DNA of 12,904 nt from an uncultured Verrucomicrobiales bacterium (GTDB lineage Bacteria; Verrucomicrobiota; Verrucomicrobiae; Limisphaerales; CANJSG01), in contig CAMLMI010000110.1 of assembly GCA_946480965.1 (NCBI GenBank), forward strand, positions 1 to 12,904, given 5' to 3'. Both the position numbers and the translations under genes were made by a program. Below the pieces are notes generated by a model that was given only the letters and a program-made list of their open reading frames with translations, ran no database searches and was not told where the DNA came from. Positions 1 through 6,875 of the stretch are shown piece after piece (the stretch's first letter is position 1; each line of letters starts with the position of its first letter).

Positions 1-135
1 CACCGCAGACATGGACACATATCGGCGGCGTTTGTTCAACCCCTTAGGCGGAACGCTTCTTTCCATGTGAGCAGGATTATCCAAGACGGCGGCAAGCCGG
101 CAGCCCAAGCTCGGCCCCGTCCAATTTCCATCGCC

Positions 136-1293
136 ATGAAGATCCCTTCCTTGTCCCGCGTTTGGCTGGCCGTGCTGGCTCTCGGCCTGGTGTTCGATGT
201 GTCGCGTCTTTCCGCCCAAGCTCCCGGAGCCATGCCGCCGCCGGTGGTTTCGCCGGAGCTGGCGGCGGATCGCAAGCTGACCTTCCGCATCCACGCGCCC
301 AAGGCCGAGGCGGTCCAGCTCGGCACCAGCGATCTGCCCGGCTTCGGTTTCGGCCAAGGCAAGCCGATGACCAAGGGCGAGAACGGCGTCTGGGAAATCG
401 CCGTCGGACCGGTCGCGCCCGGTTCCTATCGCTACAATTTCAACGTGGACGGCGTGCCCGTGCTCGATCCGCGCAACACCGTCACCAGCCGGGCCAACGA
501 CACGGTCTGGAGCATGGTGCATGTGCCGGGGGACGACTTCATGGACACGAAGGACGTGCCGCACGGCGCGGTGGCCGAAGTGACCTATTGGTCCAGCACG
601 CTCAAACGCTTCCGCCTGCTCCACGTTTACACCCCGCCGGGCTACGAGGCGGGCGACGCGAAGTATCCCGTCTTCTACCTGCTGCACGGCGCGTTCGATT
701 CCGACGATTCGTGGAGCACGGTGGGCCGGGCGGGCTTCATCCTCGACAACCTGATCGCCGCCGGGAAAGCCAAGCCGATGGTCATGGTCATGCCCCACGG
801 ACACACCGGTCCGTTCCGGTTCGGTATGCCGCTCTCGGGCGAATTCGAGCCGGATTTCGTGAACGACATCCTGCCGCTCATCGAAAAGCGCTACCGCGTC
901 CACACCGACCGGCCCAACCGCGCCTTGGCCGGATTGTCGATGGGCGGCGCGCACACGCTGAACATCGGCATCCCGCACCTCGACCGCTTCGCCTATCTGG
1001 GCGTCTTCAGCTCCGGCGTCTTCGGCATCACCGGTGGACCGGGCACACCGCAGGGGCCGGGCTTCGAGGAAACGCACGCGAAGGTGCTGGCCGACGCTAA
1101 ATTGAAGGAAGGGCTGAAGCTCTTCTGGTTCGCCACCGGCAAGGAGGATTTCCTCCTGGAAACCTCCCGGGCCACGGTCGCGATGTTCAAGAAGCACCAG
1201 TTCCCCGTGACCTACAAGGAAACCGAAGGCGCCCACACGTGGACCGTCTGGCGCGAGTATCTGAACGAGTTTGCCCCGCAGCTTTTCCGCTGA
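136..1293 (+). CDS. Exported CE1-type alpha/beta-hydrolase esterase with N-terminal Ig-like/CBM48-like domain
   Basis: Predicted to be an exported carboxylic-ester hydrolase of the esterase D/feruloyl-esterase (CE1-like) type, 385 aa. Seen: a signal peptide (residues 1-27, hydrophobic core WLAVLALGLVF, likely cut after LSA); an all-beta N-terminal domain at about 45-130 resembling the E-set/CBM48 domain found before many CE1 esterases; and a hydrolase domain from about 143. The LLHG motif (182-185) would form the oxyanion hole. G-L-S-M-G-G carries the nucleophile Ser268. Asp338 (GKEDF) and His367 (GAHTW) complete the triad, so the enzyme looks intact. An in-frame GTG at position 67 would add 23 residues before the signal peptide; the ATG at 136 is preferred because it puts the hydrophobic core at the N terminus. 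No Shine-Dalgarno is seen. The family suggests removal of feruloyl or acetyl groups from plant polysaccharide, but the substrate cannot be read from the sequence. Confidence 0.88.
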   Translation: MKIPSLSRVWLAVLALGLVFDVSRLSAQAPGAMPPPVVSPELAADRKLTFRIHAPKAEAVQLGTSDLPGFGFGQGKPMTKGENGVWEIAVGPVAPGSYRYNFNVDGVPVLDPRNTVTSRANDTVWSMVHVPGDDFMDTKDVPHGAVAEVTYWSSTLKRFRLLHVYTPPGYEAGDAKYPVFYLLHGAFDSDDSWSTVGRAGFILDNLIAAGKAKPMVMVMPHGHTGPFRFGMPLSGEFEPDFVNDILPLIEKRYRVHTDRPNRALAGLSMGGAHTLNIGIPHLDRFAYLGVFSSGVFGITGGPGTPQGPGFEETHAKVLADAKLKEGLKLFWFATGKEDFLLETSRATVAMFKKHQFPVTYKETEGAHTWTVWREYLNEFAPQLFR

Positions 1294-1377
1294 TTCCGGA
1301 CGCCGGATGTCGCAGCGGAGACGACACGGAAATTTCGTTGGCCAAGAAGCCGCCCCCTCAATAACACTCCCGCCCCG

Positions 1378-1680
1378 ATGAGCGGCGGCAAGACCAGCAC
1401 GACCAAGCCAGGCACCATCCAGCGCGAGCTGGTGGTGTCCAACCTCAAGGGCATCCATGCCCGGCCGGCCGCCATGTTCGTGAAGACCGCCAACAGGTTC
1501 GAGGCCCAGGTCTTCGTCGAGAAGGACGGCGAGACCGTCAACGGGAAGAGCATCATGGGCCTCATGATGCTGGCCGCCGGCCCCGGAAGCCGCATCCGCG
1601 TCACGGCCGAAGGCGGCGACGCCCCGGCGGCGGTGGACGAGCTGGAGAAGCTCCTCGCCACCAAGTTCGGCGAAGCCTGA
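1378..1680 (+). CDS. HPr-family phosphocarrier protein
   Basis: HPr accepts phosphate from enzyme I on a histidine and passes it to PTS EIIA proteins; in many bacteria it is also phosphorylated on a serine by HPr kinase. This 100-aa protein has a 12-15 residue N-terminal extension before the HPr fold. The active-site motif G-I-H-A-R-P-A carries His27. The motif G-K-S-I-M-G-L carries Ser58. The His-Ser spacing of 31 equals the His15-Ser46 spacing of Bacillus HPr, so both phosphosites are kept. The gene starts 84 nt after the esterase, with no Shine-Dalgarno visible. No enzyme I, EIIA or HPr kinase lies in the window, so a role in sugar transport or in regulation cannot be decided from context. 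A PTS-Ntr NPr-type role is the main alternative; the conserved Ser site favours a kinase-regulated HPr. Confidence 0.9.
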   Translation: MSGGKTSTTKPGTIQRELVVSNLKGIHARPAAMFVKTANRFEAQVFVEKDGETVNGKSIMGLMMLAAGPGSRIRVTAEGGDAPAAVDELEKLLATKFGEA

Positions 1681-1902
1681 GCCGGACCGAAGCCGTTCAA
1701 AGCATGTCGGGCTTCGGCTTGGCCCACGTCTCCAAGTCCGCCGTGGTCTTTCCCCGTTCCCGGCATCCGCGGTTGGGTGATTCCAGCCAGCCTTCGGAGA
1801 CAGGCTGGATGAATTTTTCCGGGGCGAACCTCCTCCAATTCCGCGACGCCGCAGGGTTGCCGTCGGTCGGCTCCGATGGTCTGCTGCGCGGAACCTGATC
1901 CC
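1681..1902. other. Intergenic region with a 7-bp perfect hairpin
   Basis: The 222 bp between the HPr gene and the propeller gene contain no convincing gene. Short open frames on both strands (about 1704-1898 plus, 1697-1912 minus) have no recognisable protein character and appear to follow from high GC. The clearest structure is an inverted repeat, CCAGCCT at 1787-1793 and AGGCTGG at 1802-1808, with an 8-nt loop. It has no T-tract, so it is not an obvious intrinsic terminator. The stretch could be a leader region or a dispersed repeat; neither can be tested from one copy. Confidence 0.4.
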
Positions 1903-3231
1903 ATGAAACCACTGCTCCGCTCCTCGCTGCCCCTCCTCGCCGGATGTGTCCTCGCGGCCCAGACCGCCTTCGCGCAGGACTGGACCCATTGGCGGGGGCC
2001 GAACTTCAACGGCTCCACGCCCGCCAAGGGACTGCCCGAAACCTTCTCCAAAACCGAGAACGTGAAATGGACCGCTGCGATGCCCGGTCCTTCGGCCGCG
2101 ACCCCGGCCATCCTCGGCGACCGCATCTTCGTCAGCTCCACCGACAAGGAAGCGCAGGCGGTGCTGGCGCTCTGCCTCGACCGCAAGACCGGCAAGGAAC
2201 TCTGGCGCAAGACCGTCGCGCAGGGTTTCCGCCGCGACGACCGCAGCAACTTCGCCTCGCCCTCGCCCACGACCGACGGGCAGCGCGTCTATTTCTTCTA
2301 CGGCACATCGGATCTCGTCGCCTTCGATCTCGACGGAAAGGAGGTCTGGCGGCGGAACATCGAGAAGGACTACGGCCAGTTCGCGTTCCAATGGACGTTC
2401 TCCAGCAGTCCGCTCGTCCACGGGGGGATCCTATACCTTCAGGTGCTCCAGCGCGACGTGCCCGTGAACGGGCGAGGCGCCACCGACCGCTCCAACGATT
2501 CCTACCTCCTCGGCCTCGATCCGAAGACGGGCAAGCAGCTCTTCAAGGTCGTGCGCCCGACCGAGGCTCGGCAGGAATCGCGCGAAGCCTTCTCCTCCCC
2601 CATTCCCTACACCCACAACGGCCGCACCGAGATCTTGGTGTCCGGCGGAGACATGCTCAGCGGCCATGATCCCAAAACCGGCGAGGAATACTGGCGCTGG
2701 GGCACGTGGAACCCGCAGCGCATCACCCATTGGCGCCTCGTGCCTTCGCCCGTCGCGGCGGAAGGCGTGGTGCTCGGTTGCGGACCGAAGAACGCGCCCA
2801 TCTTCGCCCTCAAACTCGGCCTGCACGGCACGCTCGACGACAAGGCCATCGCGTGGTCCAGCACCGAGGCGCGGGACATCACCTCCGACGTGCCCACGCC
2901 CGCCTATCACGACGGGATCTTCTACGTCCTGAATGGCGGCAAGAAGATGCTCCTGGCCGTCGATCCGAAGACCGGGAAGGAACTGTGGAACGGCCGGTTT
3001 GAATCCCGCAGCGTCTTCGAATCCTCGCCCACGGTGGCGGACGGCCGCGTGTATTGCATGGACCACGCCGGACAGGTCTTCGTGGTGCAGGCGGGCAAGG
3101 AAGGCTTCAAGCAGCTCCACACCGCCGACTTCGGCGACGACGCGGACAAGGCGCTGCGCTCCACCATCGTGCTCTCGAACGGCGAGATCTTCATCCGCAC
3201 CGGCGCGACGCTCTACTGCCTGGGGAAGTGA
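1903..3231 (+). CDS. Exported PQQ-like beta-propeller repeat protein
   Basis: A 442-aa exported beta-propeller of the PQQ-like/BamB-like class. Seen: a signal peptide at residues 1-24 ending AFA before Q25; the motif W-T-H-W-R-G-P-N directly after it, typical of planctomycete and verrucomicrobial members; and recurrent blade motifs of the form D-P-K-T-G-K-E-L-W (for example DRKTGKELW, DPKTGKQLF, DPKTGEEYW, DPKTGKELW). The ATG at 1903 is chosen over an in-frame ATG at 1876 because it puts the signal peptide at the N terminus. An L-A-G-C tetrad at 12-15 could be a lipobox, but the hydrophobic stretch continues to a good signal-peptidase I site, so a soluble periplasmic protein is more likely. 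Such proteins may be scaffolds or quinone-binding dehydrogenases; no attached cytochrome or dehydrogenase partner is seen and no enzymatic role is assigned. A strong terminator follows 27 nt after the stop. Confidence 0.88.
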   Translation: MKPLLRSSLPLLAGCVLAAQTAFAQDWTHWRGPNFNGSTPAKGLPETFSKTENVKWTAAMPGPSAATPAILGDRIFVSSTDKEAQAVLALCLDRKTGKELWRKTVAQGFRRDDRSNFASPSPTTDGQRVYFFYGTSDLVAFDLDGKEVWRRNIEKDYGQFAFQWTFSSSPLVHGGILYLQVLQRDVPVNGRGATDRSNDSYLLGLDPKTGKQLFKVVRPTEARQESREAFSSPIPYTHNGRTEILVSGGDMLSGHDPKTGEEYWRWGTWNPQRITHWRLVPSPVAAEGVVLGCGPKNAPIFALKLGLHGTLDDKAIAWSSTEARDITSDVPTPAYHDGIFYVLNGGKKMLLAVDPKTGKELWNGRFESRSVFESSPTVADGRVYCMDHAGQVFVVQAGKEGFKQLHTADFGDDADKALRSTIVLSNGEIFIRTGATLYCLGK

Positions 3232-3258
3232 GCCGGAGAATCGCTTTCAACCAAACAC

Positions 3259-3291
3259 AAAGGGCAGGCCGGTTGGCCTGCCCTTTTGCTT
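3259..3291. terminator. Bidirectional intrinsic terminator
   Basis: A perfect 12-bp stem (3259-3270, AAAGGGCAGGCC, pairing with 3275-3286) closes on a GGTT loop and is followed by T-rich sequence on the plus strand (TTTTGCTTTTG). On the minus strand the A-rich sequence before the stem (CCAAACACAAAG) gives a T-rich tail. It lies between the convergent propeller gene (stop 3231) and response-regulator gene (minus, stop 3317) and should terminate both transcripts. Confidence 0.88.
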
Positions 3292-3316
3292 TTGCGGAAT
3301 GACTTCTTCGTCTCCG

Positions 3317-3727
3317 TCAGGCTGAGGGCTGTTGGCCCAGGGCTTCGCGGATCGCGGCGATTAGGTCGGGCGTGGAGAAGGGCTTGGTCATCACCTTCCA
3401 CGCACCTAGGGACTTCGCGGCGTCTAGGAACGTTTCGGGCCGGAGGCGGCCGCCGCCGGAAACGGCGATGATCTTGAGGTCGGGACGGGCCTTGCGCAGG
3501 CGGACGATCAGCTCGATGCCCTCGATCTGCGGCATGATGAGGTCCGTGATGACGAGGCTCACCGGGTTCTTCTGGATGAAGCGCAGCGCCTCCTCGCCGT
3601 CGGCCGTGGAATGGATGTTGAAGCCGGCACGGGTCAGGATCGTCGTCATCGCCGCGCGGAGCGACTCGTCGTCGTCCACCAGCACGATGGGCGCGTGGGA
3701 CTCGGGGGCGGAGGAGGATTCGCTCAT
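3317..3727 (-). CDS. Single-domain CheY-like response regulator
   Basis: A 136-aa receiver domain with no output domain. After about 12 non-conserved residues the sequence follows the CheY fold: acidic pair Asp19/Asp20 (VDDDES), phosphoacceptor Asp62 (VITDLIMP), switch Ser90 (IIAVSGGG) and conserved Lys115 (MTKPF). All phosphorylation residues are present, so it should be an active phosphoacceptor. Its gene starts 21 nt after the stop of the MCP1 gene on the same strand, which suggests co-transcription and action in the same chemosensory pathway. It could be a CheY that binds the flagellar motor or another output, or a phosphate sink; the sequence does not decide. No CheA, CheW, CheR or CheB is in the window. 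The transcript ends at the terminator at 3259-3286. No Shine-Dalgarno is visible. Confidence 0.92.
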   Translation of the reverse strand: MSESSSAPESHAPIVLVDDDESLRAAMTTILTRAGFNIHSTADGEEALRFIQKNPVSLVITDLIMPQIEGIELIVRLRKARPDLKIIAVSGGGRLRPETFLDAAKSLGAWKVMTKPFSTPDLIAAIREALGQQPSA

Positions 3728-3748
3728 GGCTTGGCTGGCGGCTCGGGT

Positions 3749-5350
3749 TCAGAAATTCCGAAAATCGTCCGCATCCGCGCCCACGGTCGCCTTCTGCGGC
3801 GACGCGGCGTGGACCAGGGTCCGGACCGGACGGGTCGGACGCGGAGACGGCATGCTGGGCTTGTCGGAGAAGCTGCTGGAAACTTGAGGCTCCGTCGATC
3901 CCTTTGCGGCATGCGGCCGCCGGGCGGTCTCGCCGGCCAGGGCCAGGAGTTCCTGCACGCTCTGCTCCAGGGCCCGGGCCTGGGCGTTGAGTTCCTCGGC
4001 CGCGCTGGCGGTCTCCTCCGAGCTGGCGGCGCTGCTCTGCGTCACCTTGTCCATCTCGGTCACGGCGGTGTTGATCTGGCCGATGCCCTGGCTCTGCTCC
4101 TTGGAGGCCGAGGCGATCTCGCCGATCAGCCCGTCCACTCGGGTCGCCTTTTCGACGATCTCCGCGAGGCTGGCCGCGACCTGGCCGCTGATGGCGACGC
4201 CGCGTTCGCTCTTGCCGATGGAGTCCTCGATCTTGTCGGCCGTTTCCCGGGCGGCCTTGGCGCTGCGCTGGGCCAGGCTGCGGACTTCATCCGCGACCAC
4301 GGCGAAGCCGGCCCCGGCTTCTCCCGCACGTGCGGCCTCCACGGCGGCGTTGAGGGCGAGGATGTTCGTCTGGAAGGCGATCTCGTCGATGGTCTTGATG
4401 ATCTTCGCGATGTTGTCGCTCGCCGCCTTGATGCCGCCCATGGCCTCGACCATTTCCCGCATCCGGGACGCGCCGGTCTCGGCGGCGGCGCGGGTCTGGT
4501 TGGAGAGGGAGAGGGCATGGTCCGCATTGTCCGCGTTGCGGCGGGTCATGCTGGCCATTTCCTCCAGCGACGCGCTGGTCTCCTCCAGCGAGGCGGCCTG
4601 CTGGCTGGCACCCGCCGCGAGCGTCTGGCTGGCGCTGGCGGAAAGGGCGGCGGACGAGGACACTTGGAGCGCCCCTTCGCCCAGCTCCGCGGCGATGTCC
4701 TGCAAGCGCCGCCGCACGGCGCGCGCGATCGCCCAGCTCACGCCCAGGCCAACGGCCAGCGCCGCGCCGAAACCGAGCACCGTGGCCGTCATGCCGTAGT
4801 GGACCGCGTGCTGGATGCCCAGGCCCGCCGCCACGCTGTTGGTGCGGTTGAACGTCGCCACGTTCTGGATCTCCCGGACATACGCCTCGTAGGTCGGCTC
4901 CACCTGCCCGACAAGCAGCCGGAACGCCTCCTCCGAGGTCTTGTCCCGGCTGGACGCCAGGTAAGACTTCCGTGCGTCGATGTAGGTCAGGCGCGTGGCC
5001 TTCATCCGGTCGAACATCGCCCGGTCCTCGGGCCGGTGGATCGTGGCCTCGTATTGGCTGTAGAGCCCGGCCATGCGCTCGCTGTTCGCCTTGGTGCGGG
5101 CCTCGATCTTGGCGCGCTCGTCGGGGTCCGAGGTGAGGCTGCTCATCAGGGTCAACTGGTAGTTGGCCCGGTTCAGCGCCTCGATCTCGCCGATCGTCGC
5201 GATGCCCGGCAGGCAATCGTCGGTGATGCGGTCGGCGTTCGCGTCGATCTGCCGCAGGTTGCGGTGGGCGAAAACGCCGATGCCGAGCATCAGCACCAGC
5301 AACAGCGCGAAGCCGGTGAACACCAGCCTTCCGATCGTCCAGTTCTTCAT
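3749..5350 (-). CDS. Methyl-accepting chemotaxis protein (MCP1), four-helix-bundle sensor
   Basis: A 533-aa transmembrane chemoreceptor. Seen: TM1 at about 8-29; a periplasmic, largely helical region at 30-185 resembling 4HB_MCP sensor domains; TM2 at about 186-209; and a cytoplasmic coiled-coil signalling domain at about 230-470 with the conserved hairpin tip around E-I-A-F-Q-T-N-I through E-V-R-S-L-A-Q-R (323-362). Glu/Gln-rich methylation-type segments ([20 protein letters not shown]) lie on both arms. Only about 20 residues separate TM2 from the signalling helix, so there is no full HAMP domain. A Ser/Pro-rich tail (474-533) ends in DFRNF, which fits the aromatic-x-x-aromatic pattern of C-terminal CheR-binding pentapeptides. 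The frame is open further upstream to 5503, but the ATG at 5350 is chosen because it puts TM1 at the N terminus. It appears to be transcribed with the following response-regulator gene. The ligand is unknown. Confidence 0.93.
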   Translation of the reverse strand: MKNWTIGRLVFTGFALLLVLMLGIGVFAHRNLRQIDANADRITDDCLPGIATIGEIEALNRANYQLTLMSSLTSDPDERAKIEARTKANSERMAGLYSQYEATIHRPEDRAMFDRMKATRLTYIDARKSYLASSRDKTSEEAFRLLVGQVEPTYEAYVREIQNVATFNRTNSVAAGLGIQHAVHYGMTATVLGFGAALAVGLGVSWAIARAVRRRLQDIAAELGEGALQVSSSAALSASASQTLAAGASQQAASLEETSASLEEMASMTRRNADNADHALSLSNQTRAAAETGASRMREMVEAMGGIKAASDNIAKIIKTIDEIAFQTNILALNAAVEAARAGEAGAGFAVVADEVRSLAQRSAKAARETADKIEDSIGKSERGVAISGQVAASLAEIVEKATRVDGLIGEIASASKEQSQGIGQINTAVTEMDKVTQSSAASSEETASAAEELNAQARALEQSVQELLALAGETARRPHAAKGSTEPQVSSSFSDKPSMPSPRPTRPVRTLVHAASPQKATVGADADDFRNF

Positions 5351-5378
5351 GGCCAAAATAGGGTTCGGGTTGGAACGC

Positions 5379-5432
5379 ACGAAGGCACAACCGGAGCGCC
5401 CGCCGCGCGGGAACATCCGGTTGTGCCTTCGT
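5379..5432. repeat. 17-bp perfect inverted repeat (long hairpin) upstream of MCP1
   Basis: The arm at 5379-5395 (ACGAAGGCACAACCGGA) is exactly complementary to 5416-5432. The 20-nt centre contains a second 5-bp stem (CCCGC at 5399-5403 with GCGGG at 5407-5411). Together they form a stacked hairpin of about 54 nt, 29 nt upstream of the MCP1 start codon. There is no T-tract on either side, so it does not look like a simple terminator. It may be a 5'-leader structure, an operator, or a copy of a REP-like dispersed repeat. Confidence 0.8.
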
Positions 5433-5511
5433 CTTGCAGGCCCAAAGTCCTGCCCGAGAAAGCGGACACGGCCCAGAGCCATGCCTCGTCTCGATTCTAT
5501 CATCGGGTGTC

Positions 5512-5526
5512 TAAGGGTCGCCCTTA
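5512..5526. repeat. Short dyad in the divergent intergenic region
   Basis: TAAGGG (5512-5517) and CCCTTA (5521-5526) are separated by TCG. An A-run (5531-5536) follows on the plus strand. On the minus strand the corresponding T-run comes before the dyad, so it is not a terminator for MCP1. It lies 40 nt upstream of the HEAT-like gene and might be a regulator-binding site; this is weak inference. Confidence 0.3.
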
Positions 5527-5565
5527 AGACAAAAAAGAGCCGGACTGATCCGACTGCCCGGGCGC

Positions 5566-6822
5566 ATGACCCAGACGACCAGAGCTAACAGCAATCCTGA
5601 ACGGCCTGTGGTGTGCCCTCCGATCCCCGCTGGCCACGACGCCGCTCTTCGGCAAGCTTTTCGACGCATGAGACGCCGTGGGAAACTCCTCCTCTCCATC
5701 GCCGCCCTGACCATTGGGATGGTCGCCATTTTGCTGATCTGGAACCGCGAGCCTCGCTACCAAGGCAGGACGATCAGCGAATGGGCCGACCTCGGACTGA
5801 AGGCGACGGACTCGGTGCCGTGGGATGAGCCGAACGTGATCCTCGCCAGCAACGCCATCCACCAGATCGGAGCCGAAAGCTTTCCGTGGCTCCGTTCCAA
5901 CTATCCGCGAAAGAGTGGTTTTCGAGCCCGGCTGATGTCGCTGTTGCAATCGATCTCGGCTGCTCGGTCCGTCGCGGCATCTTCCAGTGCGCTCCGCAGT
6001 GAACGACTTTCGTTTTCGCTCTATTCACTCGGTGAATCCGCGCTCCCATTGGTTCCCGAGCTGGCGGACGTGGATTATTTTTATCCCGGCTACTTCATCA
6101 CGGACATCGGTCCGCGCGCCCTCCCAGCACTCATTCCGATGCTGACGAATTCGGCCCCAAACGCGGACGCGATCTTGGCGCTCGTCCAAGTGCGACGCTG
6201 GGGAGAAAAAGCCGCCGCTGCTGGCCCCACTCTCTGGCTCGCGGTTCAGGTCGGACAGATCCCAACAAATGAAAGTTCCTGGCTCAATGCTCTCGCCGCT
6301 ACCGGGTATCGCCGGGAAGAACTCGCCCACCTTCTGCTTACGCGGATGCAAACACCCACGAGAACGCCGGATGAAAACGCGAGCGACATTTTCACTTTGA
6401 GCCTGATCCCCAGCGCCGGGCCAGCCGCCTTGTTCAGCCTGCTGAACCATTCTTCGCGACAGATCCAGCAAGGGTCGATGGAATCGCTGTGTCATCTGTG
6501 GGGGCGTTCCGTGCCCCCGCCCGACTTTGCCGAGCTGCCACGCTTTAGAGTCAGCCGCCGTGTGTTTGGCGATGATACCCCTCGTAGCAAGGTGGCCGAT
6601 GAATCTACGAGGACAGCCCTGCGGGCAGCCCCAATTTCAACCCGACTGCGCGCGGTCGAGTTGATGAGCGAGTTGTATGCGACCTGGCTTGATGCGAATC
6701 CTGAACACTCCTTTCACCCAGCCCTCGAAGTCCTCACCACATTGGCCGAAGACCCCGATCCCCAGGTTTCCCAAGCCGCCGCAAATGCGCTTGCTGGCTT
6801 CCGTCTCCCCAAAGGACGGTGA
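5566..6822 (+). CDS. Membrane-anchored HEAT-repeat-like protein, function unknown
   Basis: No specific function is recognised. The 418-aa protein has a basic segment (RRMRRRGK) followed by one hydrophobic helix at about 41-59 ([19 protein letters not shown]), giving an N-in anchor with the rest outside the cytoplasm. The motif YQGRTISEW (65-73) follows; similar Y-x-G-+-x-[IL]-x-x-W segments precede HEAT repeats in many verrucomicrobial proteins (recalled, not searched). The remainder is helical with HEAT-like pieces such as [13 protein letters not shown] and, near the end, [17 protein letters not shown] 5668 (residue 35, MRRRGK) is a plausible alternative start that would put the anchor at the N terminus; no Shine-Dalgarno supports either. 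Codon use looks less GC-biased than in neighbouring genes. It lies 53 nt before the first ABC gene on the same strand, so co-transcription is possible. Confidence 0.75.
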   Translation: MTQTTRANSNPERPVVCPPIPAGHDAALRQAFRRMRRRGKLLLSIAALTIGMVAILLIWNREPRYQGRTISEWADLGLKATDSVPWDEPNVILASNAIHQIGAESFPWLRSNYPRKSGFRARLMSLLQSISAARSVAASSSALRSERLSFSLYSLGESALPLVPELADVDYFYPGYFITDIGPRALPALIPMLTNSAPNADAILALVQVRRWGEKAAAAGPTLWLAVQVGQIPTNESSWLNALAATGYRREELAHLLLTRMQTPTRTPDENASDIFTLSLIPSAGPAALFSLLNHSSRQIQQGSMESLCHLWGRSVPPPDFAELPRFRVSRRVFGDDTPRSKVADESTRTALRAAPISTRLRAVELMSELYATWLDANPEHSFHPALEVLTTLAEDPDPQVSQAAANALAGFRLPKGR

Positions 6823-6875
6823 TCCGGCTGCGGCGTCCGGTTGGAACCGGTGTTTCCGCCGCCGTCGTATCATCC

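Noticed and set aside
1936..1947. Lipobox (LAGC) in the propeller signal peptide
   Set aside because: The hydrophobic stretch continues past the Cys to a good AFA signal-peptidase I site, so lipidation is the less likely reading.
1212..2270. Minus-strand open frame spanning the esterase end, HPr and propeller start
   Set aside because: It crosses three features, is antisense to conserved coding sequence and shows no family motif.
3611..5527. Long plus-strand open frame (638 codons) across the MCP1 region
   Set aside because: It runs antisense to MCP1. Its translation is His/Arg/Gly-rich without domains, while the minus strand gives a complete MCP.
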